Source: Hemerocallis citrina (Eukaryota; Streptophyta; Magnoliopsida; Asparagales; Asphodelaceae). From it: 64,000 nt of DNA. The translations under genes and the position numbers were made by a program. Shown here piece by piece: positions 1 to 11,728 of this stretch (the stretch's first letter is position 1; every line of letters starts with the position of its first letter). Location of the stretch: NCBI GenBank assembly GCA_017893485.1, contig CM030362.1:263366255-263430254 (forward strand), given 5' to 3'. The notes under the pieces were generated by a model, which did no database searches, had not been told where the DNA came from, and was given only the letters and a program-made list of their open reading frames with translations.

Positions 1-868
1 CAAAGATTCTGGCTAAGTATTTTCCGCCGACAAAGAGAGTAAAGCTCAGGAATGACATGACCACATTCACTCAATTTGAGGCTGAGTCTTTGTATGATGC
101 GTGGGAGAGGTATAAAGATTTATGGAGAAAGTTTCCTTATCATGAAGTTCTGAAATCGCTGCAAATACGAACATTCTATAACGGTTTGGAAATTGCAAAT
201 CGGTTTATGGCAGATGCAGCAGCTAGAGGAGTTGTTATAAGAAAAACTCATGAAGCGAATTATGAGCTTTTAGAGGAGATGTCGCCTAATAGTTACCAAT
301 GGTCTTCAGAAAGGGTAATGCCGAGAAAAGCGGTTGGAAATTATTTGTGATCTATTATCACATTGATCAATTATTTTTGAGTTTGAACCTATTATCACAT
401 TGACGACACAAATTGCTACTCTATCTAAACAACTAGGTAATATAAATGTTAATGTTATTCAAGATGATATTATTTGGGATCATTGTGCAGGAAATCACTC
501 AAGTATTGATTGCCAAGTGGGAAATCCGTTTGCTCATCCAAATTCTGAACAAGCAAATTACATGTCCAACTTTTAAAAACAAAACAATCCTTATTCGAAC
601 AGATATAATCCTAGATGGAGAAACCACCTCAATTTTCTTGGAACAACAATCAATAGGGCAATTTGACCAGCTCAAAGTTTTCCACAACAAGAAAAGAAGT
701 TGACACTTGAGGAGATGTTCATGAAATACATGTGAAAGACAAACTTGGTGATCCAAAATAATGTGGCTTCAACCGCTGCTTCAACTCACAACCTTGGGCT
801 CAGATTGGTCAGCTTTCAAATATTCTTTCAGAGAGGATAATAGAAACCTTGGCCAGTAACACTTGAAA
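1..868 (+). pseudogene. Athila-like gag remnant (C-terminal half of capsid to zinc knuckle)
   Basis: The frame from 57 to 350 reads as the gag helical core (FTQFEAESLYDAWERYKDL, then TFYNGL and YQWSSERVMPRK) and aligns along its length with the gag of element B. It stops at about 350. Later pieces in other frames still show the zinc-knuckle area (near 480-515), the WRN-like linker and the end segment near 800-860. A short local duplication around TATTATCACATTGA (352-402) helps break the frame. The start lies left of the window. The remnant ends near 868 where homology to B stops abruptly. It cannot make a functional capsid. Confidence 0.85.
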
Positions 869-1058
869 GATCTCCTATATGAATATTACATATTCTGGTT
901 GACTGAGCCCAATTCTAATTGTTTTGTTTCAGAAGCAAAGATATCCACGGAGGCGGATCGTCCTATTCAGATATTCACGACCAAGAGGTACTCGATTCTC
1001 TTTCAGATATGCCCTGGTTGTGAATGATTGACTTTTTCAATCTTTCGACCTCGGTTCT
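869..1058 (+). other. Plastid-derived DNA (NUPT), left part, ycf15-like
   Basis: Positions 950-1020 read as a frame containing PIQIFTTKRYSILFQI, which resembles the conserved core of plastid ycf15. In plastid inverted repeats ycf15 lies next to ndhB on the opposite strand. An antisense ndhB piece is found on the far side of the solo LTR (4752-5027), so the two pieces were probably one insertion with internal loss. The ycf15 match is from memory and partial, so it is less certain than the ndhB match. Confidence 0.5.
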
Positions 1059-4000
1059 TGTCATGCCTTGCTTGCCGTCATACGGAATCACAGGCACGAA
1101 ACTGAGGCCTAGCGAATGATATAAGTATACCAACTCATATCATTCCTAATCTGTACAATACTAGTAAGCTCAACAACACAGGTAACAACAAAAATCACGT
1201 GAACAAGAATGGAATAAATAACCAATATCTGAGATATAAGAACTTACAAAAAGTCCAAGAATACACAATACAATAACAGTTCATCAAGTTCTTTCAGTAT
1301 CCCATCATCTGTACCTATATAAACATTAACTCAGAAATGAAGGAGTACCCGATAGAGCAAGCTACGGGCCGCAAGTACAAGCAAAATGGAAACATGAACA
1401 AGGATACAATACGATCAAGTACAATACAAGGACACGTGTAAAATTGTAAACTGGAATTGAGAAACATGTAAACTGGACTTCAATGTATATTTAATCGATA
1501 ACAAGGATTCGTGTAACGAGGAGACATATCATGTAAACGGGAATTGTATATACTTGTAAAGAGGGATCATGTACTCAGTGTTGATATTAAGTCTATCAAT
1601 CTTTTATCAATCCTATCTAATGCATGCAATCATGTGTCTTATACCACAGGTTCGGGTGCATACAATCAAGTTACATTTAGACTTTAGTGGTGAATTCTAT
1701 AGTCATATACTCGGGAAATCATGTAAACAGGAATCATGTAGTCATGTGTTGGACTCTAGTGGTGACCCCTGTAGGCTCTAGAGGTGGCCCCCATCATCCC
1801 ACGACATGATACTTAATCCTTTGTGGCACTGAGTTCCATGTGACTTGTAAATATATAACATATAAAAATGAACGTGTAATCAGGTAATGGACTCTAGAGG
1901 TAGCCCCCGTCATCCCACGATGTGGCACTTCGTTCAATGTGGCACTTAGTTCCATATAACATATAACAGGAATCATTATTTTGGGAAACACGAACCCCCT
2001 TATAGTACAATCTCCTGTATCGCCCATTACTAGGTCTTACCCTTATTACGATCGCTTGTTATTCTTTTACAATTATTAAACATGAACATGCAACAACGAG
2101 AATGGTATCAGGACAGGATCAATGAGGTATCAAGGACTATGCAATGCATGTGATATATTTTAGTTCATAAAACAAATATATTTATATTTCGAAACATGAA
2201 GATACAATTCTGGACAGTAAGACGTTGTTGTACAAAAAATTATTTTCCTGCTCCACGGAAAAGCGAATCAGGTTCCGTCAAGGGTACTAGAAACTAGACT
2301 CCCTGCAAGTTCCAATATATATTCACATGATACATTATAAATACAATAGCTAGGTCAACCAAACATTTCTCTATTGGTTTACTCCTCAAGCAGCAACTCA
2401 GTGCAAGGTTCTTATATATATAAATCAACTGTAAACTCATTTAAAAATCTTATAAAAATTATAAAGTGACTTTTAATCATGTCTAGTACCATCCTGGTAA
2501 TATCAAGTATTTATTCTAATTTTAACTTGATATTTTAATTAGTTAATTGCACCAATGTACTCCTAAACAGTAATCTGGGAATAGGGATGTTACAGTACTA
2601 AAATCAGTATATCTATCACTCTATAAATCATATTTTAGATCTGTCAGAAGTTCTGGAAACTAGATTCAGAGTGCTAAAATTTTTAGTTATAAATTTCTAA
2701 TTGATTTAAATTGTAACTAGGTCATAATCTCACTGCGAGTTAGAATAAGCAGCAGGGCAGAAGCATACAAATTTCAATTGTAATGATTTCATTTGCAAGA
2801 GTATAGTTTTATAGCAAGAATTTAATGTACATTCACATCTAGAAATCAGAATGACTTTCTATTGTTGACGTGATGGAAGTTAATATTTCTACGATATTAA
2901 ATTACGGATGTAACTATACAATCATATGCAACATCAATCCATTCGAATCATTTTATTTATTTATATACACATTCATATATAACTCTAATTCAGGTTCAAG
3001 CAATGTATGCGGAGACAATGAAATTTACGATCTTTTGATGAGTATCGAATCATGGAGGCAAATGGATTGATTCAGTGCAATATATGTAACGACTGATTTA
3101 ATCATTGAAAGATCACAAGGCATGAAAAATACGATGGTTCAATCAATTGAGACTCATAAAGAGCATTTTCATGAACATGGATGGTAGATTTTCAAAAGAC
3201 AATAATCAATATGAATACTAATTACAGGAGGTCAAATAAAATGCTTGTACGGAACAACAAAAATGTACATGAGATACTTACCTTTTCTGACGATGAGAAC
3301 GAATGCGAGATGAAGCGACGACGGTGCACGGGCGAATGCAGCAAGAGTTGAATGCGATGTGAGAGGCAACAACAATGAGAGCAGCGACAATGAAACAGTC
3401 ACTTAGCAGCAAGTGGAGGTGCTCTCAGGGTGTCACTGCGGCGATCGGAACGACGAGATAGTGGCATCGGGGTGTGCAGGCATCGGGTGAGATGGAGACA
3501 GGAGAACTTGCGGCAGTAAGGTGGTGCTGGTAAGAGGTGGCTGTCGAGGTGGAGTTCTGGTGTTAGCTTCAGATGTAGATGTTGTCAGCAATCGATGGTG
3601 GAGGAGATTGGTTGTCGTTGGGTGCTTCCGGGCGAGGGAGAGGGTGCAAGAGATTGTGCAGGGTGCAAGAGATGGTTCAGGGTGCAGGAGCAGGAGATGG
3701 GCTGAGTGTGAAGCCGGAGGCAGGAGGAAGAAGATGGTGCTCGGACCACGGGGGGTGTAGCACTAGCGACAGTGGGGTTGATTTGGTTGCTGAGGAGGAA
3801 GATGAGGGGCGATGGTGGGGGGCTGTTGGTGGTGATGGTGACGATGGGTGGGGCACAGCGGTGGTCCGAGGTGGAGCTCGGTGGCGGAGCTTGATGTGGC
3901 TCTAGCGAGAAGATGAAGAGGGAAGCTCGATGGAGAGGCTTGGGTGTATGGGCTGTTGGTTGAAGACGAAGAAGAAGAAGAAGAAAAGAAGTAGTCGGGG

Positions 4001-4751
4001 GGTTGAGATGAGAAGAAGAGGGAGATGTGGTTGAGATTAATGAGGGGTTTAGATTAAGAGATTTGATCGTGGTGTGATTAGTTGGGAGATATTAGGGGAT
4101 TAAGTAGTTAGTGGAGGATTAGGCTGCTGACTAGGAATAATAAGAGTTAGTGGGGAGGAGATTAAGGAGGTTATGGAGTTGTGCAGTTGAGAGTTGGGGT
4201 AGGGTTTGTGTTAACGAGTTTTGGGTTGAGATTAGGCTTGAAAAGTATTTTGGGCCTCAAAAAAAATTTATCAAATAAATAATAGATGTAATAGTGGAAT
4301 TTTTTTGGGCTTGGACATAAATAATAGAAGGGATTGGATTGTGCTTTAATAAATAATTAATAAGACAAAAAATAGATTGTAGAATGAAATATGATTTGGG
4401 CTCTAAAAGAAGGTCCAAGAAATAAATTAAATACAAGGGATAAAATTAATGGAATGAAAATAATTCATAAACAATCGAATACAAAAATACACAAAAAATT
4501 GTACAATCGGAAAATTCAATCGGGGATGGGTTAGGAGTCTAGGTTCAAATAAATTAATCGGATATCCAAATGAAAGCAGTTGGGTTCAAAAAGAATAGAA
4601 AAAAAATTTATATGTGGGCCTGGGTTCAATCAAATAGGAGATTTTAAAAAATGAATTTAAACGAAAGAAAAAATTTATAAGAAAATTGAATTACAAGAAT
4701 ACGGATAAGGAAAAAAATGAAAAATCCGTATTATCGAAAACTGGGGTTACA
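1059..4751 (-). mobile_element. Solo LTR (long, Tekay/Del-like), 3.7 kb
   Basis: It begins TGTCATGCC and ends GGGGTTACA. The flanks are GTTCT and GTTTT, which match at 4 of 5 bases as a decayed TSD. Terminal and internal segments match the solo LTRs at 17966-21391 and (inverted) 13293-17402. Shared parts include the block near 3225-3290 (AGGTCAAATAAAATGCTTGT, ACTTACC) and a GC-rich segment at 3290-3990. No PBS, PPT or coding domain is present. Orientation is inferred by analogy with 13293-17402, which has a TATA box on the opposite arrangement. Frames inside the GC-rich part (3521-3905) are low-complexity and not called as genes. Confidence 0.75.
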
Positions 4752-5027
4752 GTTTTGTAGGATCAAGTTAGAAAGATTGGAGTGATATTGAAACCAAGAA
4801 ATATAGGCAAGTCTGCCATCCACACCATAATAGATTGAGCTTTTCGAAAAAAACCTACTAGTGGAGGAAGACCTCCTAGGAATAAGAGACATAGGGCTAA
4901 AGAGAAAGCCAAAAAAGGATCTTTAGTGTATAATCATGCATAATCTCGAATGTTATCAGTTCCGGTACGTAGACCAAATGATACAATGCGAGCAAAAGTT
5001 CCTAGATTCATGGAGATATAGATTTAG
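4752..5027 (-). pseudogene. ndhB: Plastid-derived ndhB fragment (NUPT), antisense
   Basis: The reverse complement of about 4785-5020 matches plastid NADH dehydrogenase subunit 2 (ndhB). Recognisable parts are the stretch encoding [20 protein letters not shown] followed by the AGFFGK and LHLFWCGWQ region, and further right ISMNLGTFA and FGLRTGTDNIRDY. Several substitutions and small indels show it is an old nuclear copy. Plastid ndhB makes a membrane subunit of the thylakoid NDH complex; this fragment has no promoter or start and is non-functional. The frame seen on the plus strand at 4936-5199 is its antisense shadow. The solo LTR at 1059-4751 separates it from the ycf15-like piece. Confidence 0.85.
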
Positions 5028-5182
5028 AATCTCTATTTTTTCTATATTCCTTCTGGATCTAACTAGATCTTTTTGTTATAGAGTTCGTGCTTTTCTTTTA
5101 GAAAAATATCATATAGAATTGATGAACGAAGTTATTCATAAACAATTCAAGATAAAAATTGAAAAAAAAAAGCATTGGCTTC
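5028..5182. other. AT-rich filler between plastid fragment and element A
   Basis: The ndhB match ends near 5027 and homology to element B resumes near 5183 (AAAGCAATATCAC). The 155 bases between match neither. They may be another organelle fragment joined during insertion, but I do not recognise them. Confidence 0.4.
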
Positions 5183-6408
5183 CAAAGCAATATCACTGAG
5201 AAGCGGGAGAACAATTGAGCAGGCACAAGTACAAACTACTGAAAAAATGTGGTTAAAAAGAAAAATGAGTTCGAGCCAATTTTGAAGGAACAAACGCAGC
5301 AGGTGGCCAAACACTATATTGGGTATTTGAAGGAGATTAAAAGAGCTTCAAATCCCACGGTTTCTAGGGAGTTTAATTCTGAAACTTATCCTAATTCGCC
5401 TTATGATCCACCGATTTATTTTCCACTAATCTCGATATTCAATTTTCTAATTTTTAAGTATTTTAAAGAAATTTCATATTAACATTACTCTTATTGAAGC
5501 TTTAGAACAAATGCTTAAATATGCTAAATTTTTGAAGAATATTTTATCAAACAAGTGATAGTTGGGGGAGCATGAAATTGTGATGCTAACCGAAGAGAGT
5601 AGCATAATTTTACAAAAGAAGTTGCCTCTAGACTTAAAGATCCAGGGAGTTTTACGATCCCTGACACTATTGGAAATTCTTATTTTGATAAAGCTTTATG
5701 TGATTCAGGAGCAAGTATTAATCTTATGTCTTTTTTGGTTTTCGGAAAACTTTGTCTTGGAGAAGCAAAGCCTACTACAATTTCTTTAGAATTGGCAAAC
5801 AGATCTATCAAGTACCCAAGAGGTATAAGTGAAGATGTTTTGATAACGGTAGACAAATTCATATTCCAAGCTGATTTCATAGTGCTTGATATGGAGCATG
5901 ATGAACAAATTCCGTTGATTTTGTGGTCAACTTTTCTAGCTACGTGGAGAGCTTTGATTGATGTCTAACAAGGAAAACTTATTTTGAGGGTTGATGATGA
6001 GCAATTAACATTTGATGTTTTTAAATCCATGGAGTTTTCTGCCGAAGTTTACTTGTGTTTTCAAGTTAGTGAAATTTATTTAATTGTGAGCGCGACACAT
6101 AGAGCTGAAGTTGAAAAGTTATCTGTAGAAGTGTGTTTAACAAATTCAACAACTCTTGAATCTGAGAAAGAAAATGTTTTGAAATATGTTCGGCATTTGG
6201 AAGCTACACCATCTATTCATCTGTCTTCTCAGCTAAAATCCAAAAAGGTGTGGTTATCAAAGATGTCATCTTCAAGAAAGAAATGACTCAAGCTCGAATT
6301 TAAACCACTACCATCTAGTTTGCGGGATGTATATAGAAAATTTATTCCACGCATGAAGAGAATTATTAGAAAAGAGGTTTTTATGTTGTTGGATATTGGC
6401 ATCACCTA
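5183..6408 (+). pseudogene. Athila-like gag end, aspartic protease and RT start, degenerate
   Basis: After the insertion the frame resumes with the segment that follows the zinc knuckle. The protease active-site motif D-S-G-A is coded at 5702-5713 within LCDSGASINLM. The frame at 5726-5968 then carries the conserved downstream protease block (LANRSIKYPRG, VDKFIFQADFIVLDM, FLATWRALIDV). The flap-side G-R-P motif is mutated to W-S-T. The final residues (RKEVFMLLDIGIT, ending near 6408) look like the first residues of Athila-type RT, after which RT stops. At least two frameshifts and several stops make it non-functional. Element B has lost most of the protease but shares the same RT stub ending. 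Confidence 0.8.
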
Positions 6409-7697
6409 ACCATCTCAGTTACCATGTCCTGACTGAAAACTTAAAACTTAGCGCTTCTTGGGGGGCAACTCTTGTTTTCTTTTTTCCATTCTTTTGATTT
6501 TTTTTCTCTTTGTTTACTTTAATTTAAATTTTTGATTTATTTTATAGGATTTCGTAAGTTTGGGGGTTTCCTAATGGAGTTGTTTTCTAGACCGAGTTTG
6601 ATGGATCTTTTTTAGTAGGACGGAGTCCGAATCTGGAAAAATGTGTGCAATACTCTTATCTTTCAACTGCAAAAAGAATCAGGGAATTTTAACATCTATA
6701 TATCATCGAAACAGTGAACGTCTCTTGTCCAGAATTTCAACATAGGGAGCAATTCTGAACTTTTCTCATTCTTTTTTCCTTTTTTTATTTTCTTTTCCTA
6801 ATTGAGGACAATGAGATATTTAAGTTTGGGGGAAGGGGTTAAAACTTTTATATAAACGAAAGGAAAAAAAAGACTTAAATTAGGATTATCATTACACTTT
6901 TGGGTTCCTTTATTGTGCTAAAGCATTGAATTTTTTTTTTTTTTTTTATTTAGGATGGGCAATATCTTATAAAGCAAGATTAAGCATACTTAATTTTTTT
7001 AAGGATTATGGAAGTTCAAAATTCTTTACCAAATAATGAAAGTCATGTTATTACGCATAAAAGAGGACTGTGAAACTTTTCTTGTGATTATCCCCATTAT
7101 TCTAGTTCTAAAAGGGGTTTAAGTAAACAGAGTGATAATGATAAAAAAGAATTGAATAAATAACTTTTTACATATTCCAATGTTTTGAGTTGCTTAGTAA
7201 CTAGAGGTATTCATCACCAATATTTACTTTTGCGTCAAACAACAACTTGAATTATGAGTATGCAAAAGCACTCTAAGTATGTGACTTGTTGAGTAACCGG
7301 GTGAATCCATCACAAATATTTGCATCCACGTAAAAATGCAAGTGACAACTTAGAGAGAATAAAAAATTATTTTTTTAAAAAACTCTAGTTTGCTACCATG
7401 TTTGTAGTAGTGAGAAGAGGTGATCGCAGATTGAGCTGTTACATGATTCATTTGTGTTAATTGCATGACAAATATGATTCGATTTTGAATTGTGTATGAA
7501 TAATTGCATTAAAAAAAGAGTATGCTTATTTCCTTTATTTGCTATTGTTTATGTATTAAGTTGAAGATTTGATACTTGCATGATATGTTCTTTGGATGTG
7601 ATGAGTTGAGAGTTGAGACTAACTATTATTACTATCCTTTTATTTATGGTTTTCTTTTTTGTTCGAGGACAAGCAAAATCTTAAGTTTGGGGGTATT
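6409..7697 (+). other. Element A noncoding 3' region with two purine tracts
   Basis: This stretch follows the RT stub and has no gene. It holds the motif GCGCTTCTTGGGGGGCAAC (about 6450-6468), also present in B at 40462-40480. It also has an internal purine tract TTAAGTTTGGGGGAAGGGG (6820-6838) and the terminal tract TTAAGTTTGGGGGTATT (7681-7697) directly before the 3' LTR. Both tracts are preceded by GAGGACAA. The terminal one is the primer for plus-strand DNA synthesis. Confidence 0.7.
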
Positions 7698-9193
7698 TGA
7701 TGAGCATTTTATTACTCTTTTTACATATTAAATTTGCAAGTTCTCGTTTATTTCTTTAAATTTTATCTTATTTCAATTCATTTTTATTTATTTGTTTGTT
7801 CTGGAAGGAATGAGATGGATACGTGCAAAAGGTAGGCATTTTGGTAAAATCAAGAAAGAAAACACGGATAAAGAATTCAAAACAAATTGATTCTATGTGT
7901 TGGAATTGATAATTGGACTAAATTAGTTGAATAATTACTTTAAAATCTAAAAGATTAATCTTAATCTTTATGTTTTAACTCACTAAATAATTAAACTTAA
8001 ACTTATCCTATTAATTAATTACCTCTCCTCCTCCTTATAAAAATGCAGCACCTTGAACTTATACGGTTGTTTTGGATATGAAGATGGTCGAATCTTAACT
8101 TTTGTTGTATATCAAAGATGTCAGTCGTCGAGTCTTCTTTGAAACGAGTACTCAGACGTTACGAACGGAGTTCTGTAGCTCCAGAAAATTTCATTTTACT
8201 GCATTTGTGCATAGAAATCCGAGAACATGAAATTCGGCTTGTGGGTTTCGGGGCCAAGTTGGTTGTAATTATGTTTATCTTTTTAGAGTTTCTTTGGCTG
8301 CTATATATAAATGTTGAGCTGAAATCTAGGAGAATCAGAAAAGATCTTGGAGGCTAAAAGAATTGGAGGAAACGACTCATCTCACCATTGGGGAGCAAGG
8401 GCCATAGCGTTCGTCAAGATTGTCTAGAGTTCTTTCTTCTCTTCTTCTTTTCATTATGCAATTTAATACAATGTTTGTTAGTTTCAAATTTGCTATGAAC
8501 TAGTTTTATTTTTCTAGGGCTTCGATGTAGTCTAGTTTTGAAAACACAATTCGAATTTCATGTTATTTTATTCTTCTACTTTCCATGGTTGTGTGTTTAA
8601 TTAATTTTTGTTCTTAATGCGTACAATAGCCTGGCAAACTATTGTTTGATTTATTAAATTATGGGGGATGTCGAGAGGTAACTTGTTATTTAGAATTATA
8701 GAATTAAACACTATTGATAGAGATAATTTATTGCAATTAATGTGACTATAGAGAAATCTATAGAACTTAATGAATCTTCAAATAATTAAATTTGCATAGA
8801 GATATGACGAATTATTAGTTGGGGATATGTTTGGTATTATTCGATAGAAGACATTGAATAATTAAAGAATTTTGGTCTATAACTTGGAAAAGTAGAGTTT
8901 CTAGTTTCATGGAGTTATGAATTGTGTGGGATTAACTAGGTGAAATCAAAAGCTCTGGATTTAGTTTTAATATTAATAAATGCTAAAATTTCAGATTTTG
9001 TTCTTTTTAATTAGTTTAGTTTTTTTCCTTTAGTTTATTTTAATTTAGTTATTGTTTTTATCAAATTTTCAATTCTCCAAATAGTAGTCAATTTGGTGAA
9101 TTTCGATACTCAATAAAATAATTAGTCCTTGTCGGTTTAACACTCCTTTCATACTACTTGTTGCAATTTGTGCACTTGAAAAATATTACATCA
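7698..9193 (+). repeat. 3' LTR of element A, 1496 bp
   Basis: It begins TGATGAG right after the purine tract and ends ACATCA. Its second half is clearly related to the LTR of element B (for example CTAGGGCTTCGATGTAGTCT near 8514 against CTAGGGTTTAGATGTAGCCT in B). A TATA-like CCTTATAAAAATG lies near 8033. The matching 5' LTR is left of the window. Confidence 0.8.
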
Positions 9194-10437
9194 GGGACAC
9201 CTCAAGAATCTGTAGAGGTCATCTCTGGAATCCATGGGGACACCACTAGAATCTGTAGGGGCCACCTCTAAAATCCTTGGGGACCACCTCTAGAATTATA
9301 TATCATAAGAAGTAACATATATGACTGTCTTAATACCACTGTTCTCACTGATTGCACCCACTTTATGTTCATAATTAATCATAGTAAAAGAATAACAAGC
9401 TGGGGTGATAAAGAGTGTGACTTAGTAGTAGACAATATAGGGGAGTGTACTCGGAAGGGGCCCATGTTTCTCGTAATAGTGAATCTTGATTCTTGATTAT
9501 TTATTCTTGATTCTTGATTCTTGATTCTTGATTACTAAGTTCTTGCTTACATCACTTGTTTATTGATATTGTCACTTGAATACCTAAGTACATAATCTTA
9601 TAGACTTCACCACTTAAGTCCAAACGTTCACTTGCTTGATATGCACCTGAACTTGTGGTATTGGACATATGATTGCATGCATTAGATAGGTTAATAAAAT
9701 CGATAGACTTATGATTGACACGAAGCATTGACATGATTCCTTGATTACATGATTCTTATATTACTGATTACATGCCTACATGATAATATGATTCCGAATT
9801 ACATGATCTCTGGTTACCGATTGATTATAACTTGAAGTCTTGATTGCACTTGCCTACAGTTGTTACTTGCATCGTACATTATCGTGCCATTTCAGTAATT
9901 ACATTACTATTTCTTGTTCCTTCCATGTTATACCTTGTTAACTTGCTACCATACTGCTTATTATTATTTGCCGCCCGAAGATTTTTCTAACGGACACCCC
10001 CCACACAACCTAGATAATGTTTATGCAAGTACTCAAGATGTGTTACCGGAGGAACTTGGCAAACAAACTTTCTAGACAATCATGATTAATTGCTGCATCA
10101 TTGCTACTTTATATTGTTTTACTTTAAGTCTCTATTTGATCTAGTTATCGTAGCGAACTGTTTATCGTATTTCTTTCATTCTAGTACATTGAATTCTTGG
10201 GCGTTTTGACCAGAAGTTTATATTCATGTTTTTCCAAATGGTGCTTATTTGATGATTATCTTATTACATTTCATGTTTATGTGATCACTTTTACTGCCTA
10301 TGTGGACGTGCTTATAAATATCTTGCTGAGCTTATAACTGTGCAGCTTATGAATGATATGAGTTGAAGTACTTGTATCATTCGTTGGGCCTTAGTTGCGT
10401 GCCCATAATTCCATATACTTGAAAGCAGGGCGTGACA
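9194..10437 (+). repeat. Partial long LTR of the solo-LTR family
   Basis: It ends GCGTGACA, like the end of the solo LTR at 13293-17402. It contains the inverted equivalents of blocks in 1059-4751 and 17966-21391, for example AGTGTACTCGGAAGGGGCCC near 9436 and the imperfect repeats of CTAGAAT-CTGTAGGGG-CACCTC at 9200-9290. Its left part is cut off by element A, so A inserted into this LTR and the rest should lie left of the window. A short tandem of TTGATTCTT units lies at 9484-9530. Confidence 0.65.
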
Positions 10438-10678
10438 CCATCACTCTCACTCTCACTCTTGTTGTCTTCTTCAATTCCTCACTGTCACACACTCTTTGCT
10501 ATCCATAAACCCTAACCTTCATTTCCACACAAATTCTTCAATTCCTTACTCCTCACTTAAAACCTCACTCAATCCCTCACGAAACAACCAAACAATGTCT
10601 GAGACTATTTCATATTGAGGGTCATCATCTCTTATGTCAATCATGTGTGACTACGAGTTGCATGAGAGAGTGAAGATG
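10438..10678. other. Intergenic, no gene seen
   Basis: It starts with a CT/CA-rich simple stretch (TCACTCTCACTC). I see no coding potential or element ends here. Confidence 0.4.
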
Positions 10679-10960
10679 ACAAAAATTAACCCCAACATTA
10701 AATTAACTATAATCATACACAGTCACAACCATACCAGTACAACATGATAAAGAATAGATACTATAGTAACCAACAAAAATTAACCCCAACCCTAAATTAA
10801 CTATAATCCTATCTAATCACAATCACATGAATACAACATGATGAACAAGAACTCCTACATTAGTATAATTCATAATTCAACCAACAAAAATTAACCCCAA
10901 CACTAAGCTAACAATAATCCTACACAATCACAACATATACAAAACATGGCCAAGAATAAC
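10679..10960 (+). repeat. Tandem repeat, three diverged units of about 100 bp
   Basis: The phrase CAAAAATTAACCCCAAC recurs near 10680, 10774 and 10885. Each time it is followed by an AATTAACTATAATC-type stretch and an AACATGATNAA-type stretch. The units have diverged and differ in length by indels. Confidence 0.6.
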
Positions 10961-11046
10961 CCCTACATTAGTAGAACTCCTAATTCTACTCAAAATAAGT
11001 ACAAATCCTCAATTGCCCATCCTCCTCACCCTAAAACCATACATTA

Positions 11047-11260
11047 GATCAAGAATAATCACCAAACCAACAATAAGAACACCAACATAACCACTCCTAC
11101 ATGTAATCAAAACTCATTCCATAACCATAATTCATCACCAACATCAACTAAGTAACCATCTTGCCCTAAATAAGATCAAGAATAATCACCAAACCAACAA
11201 TAAGAACAAAAAAATACCAACTCCTACATGCAATCAAAACTCATTCCATAACCCAAATCC
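11047..11260 (+). repeat. Tandem duplication, period about 127 bp
   Basis: GATCAAGAATAATCACCAAA occurs at 11047 and again at 11174. Each copy is followed by CCAACAATAAGAACA, then ACTCCTACATG and ATCAAAACTCATTCCATAACC. Confidence 0.65.
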
Positions 11261-11728
11261 AATAATCCAACATAAACTAAGTAACCATCTTGCCCCAATT
11301 TCCAAAATTTTTATTCAGAATCATATCTTTCTCATCTGCCAGATCACCCAAAATTTCGTCGCACTCCATCAAGTTCCTTCCTGTCAATTTCACACTAGCA
11401 AGACCCCCAAAATCAACTGGTCCATCATCAAGTTAAGGTTTTCAGTCTAAAAGAAAGAAAAGGAGTTTGGGTTTTCGTTCCCTAACCTTAATTCAATAAT
11501 CCAACATAAACTAAGTAACCATCTTGCCCCAATTTCCAAAATTTTTGTTTAGAATCACTCCTTCTCGTCTACCACGATCACCCAAAGTTCCCCCGTCCTC
11601 CATCAAGTTCCGTCCCGTCGATTTCACACTAGCAAGACCCCCAAAATCAAGTGGTCTAACATCAAGTTAAGGTTTTCGGATGGAAAGAAAGAAAAAGAGT
11701 TTGGGTTTTCGGTCGGAATGAAAGAAAA
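11261..11728 (+). repeat. Tandem duplication, two units of 234 bp
   Basis: AATAATCCAACATAAACTAA starts at 11261 and at 11495. The two units stay alignable to their ends (GAGTTTGGGTTTTCG), with a few percent to about ten percent differences by eye. Short frames here have no recognisable product. Confidence 0.75.

Larger units (their letters stand above)
1..9193 (+). mobile_element. Element A: old Athila-lineage Ty3/gypsy retrotransposon, 5' part outside window
   Basis: Reading left to right there is a gag remnant (1-868), a foreign insertion (869-5182), the end of gag with a protease and the first codons of RT (5183-6408), a noncoding 3' region, and a 3' LTR (7698-9193). The order and wording match element B at 36833-43426, which gives the lineage. 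The Athila-type traits are the gag core, the purine tract ending AAGTTTGGGGG, and the noncoding motif GCGCTTCTTGGG. Most of RT, all of RNase H and integrase are absent. Many stops and frameshifts show it is old. The 5' LTR and left TSD lie outside the window. Confidence 0.85.

Noticed and set aside
3521..3905. Gly/Val/Arg-rich frames in the first solo LTR
   Set aside because: Same GC-rich block, low complexity, probably antisense to LTR transcription; no recognisable protein.
4936..5199. 87-codon plus-strand frame as a gene
   Set aside because: Most of it is the antisense of a plastid ndhB fragment continuing into AT-rich filler.
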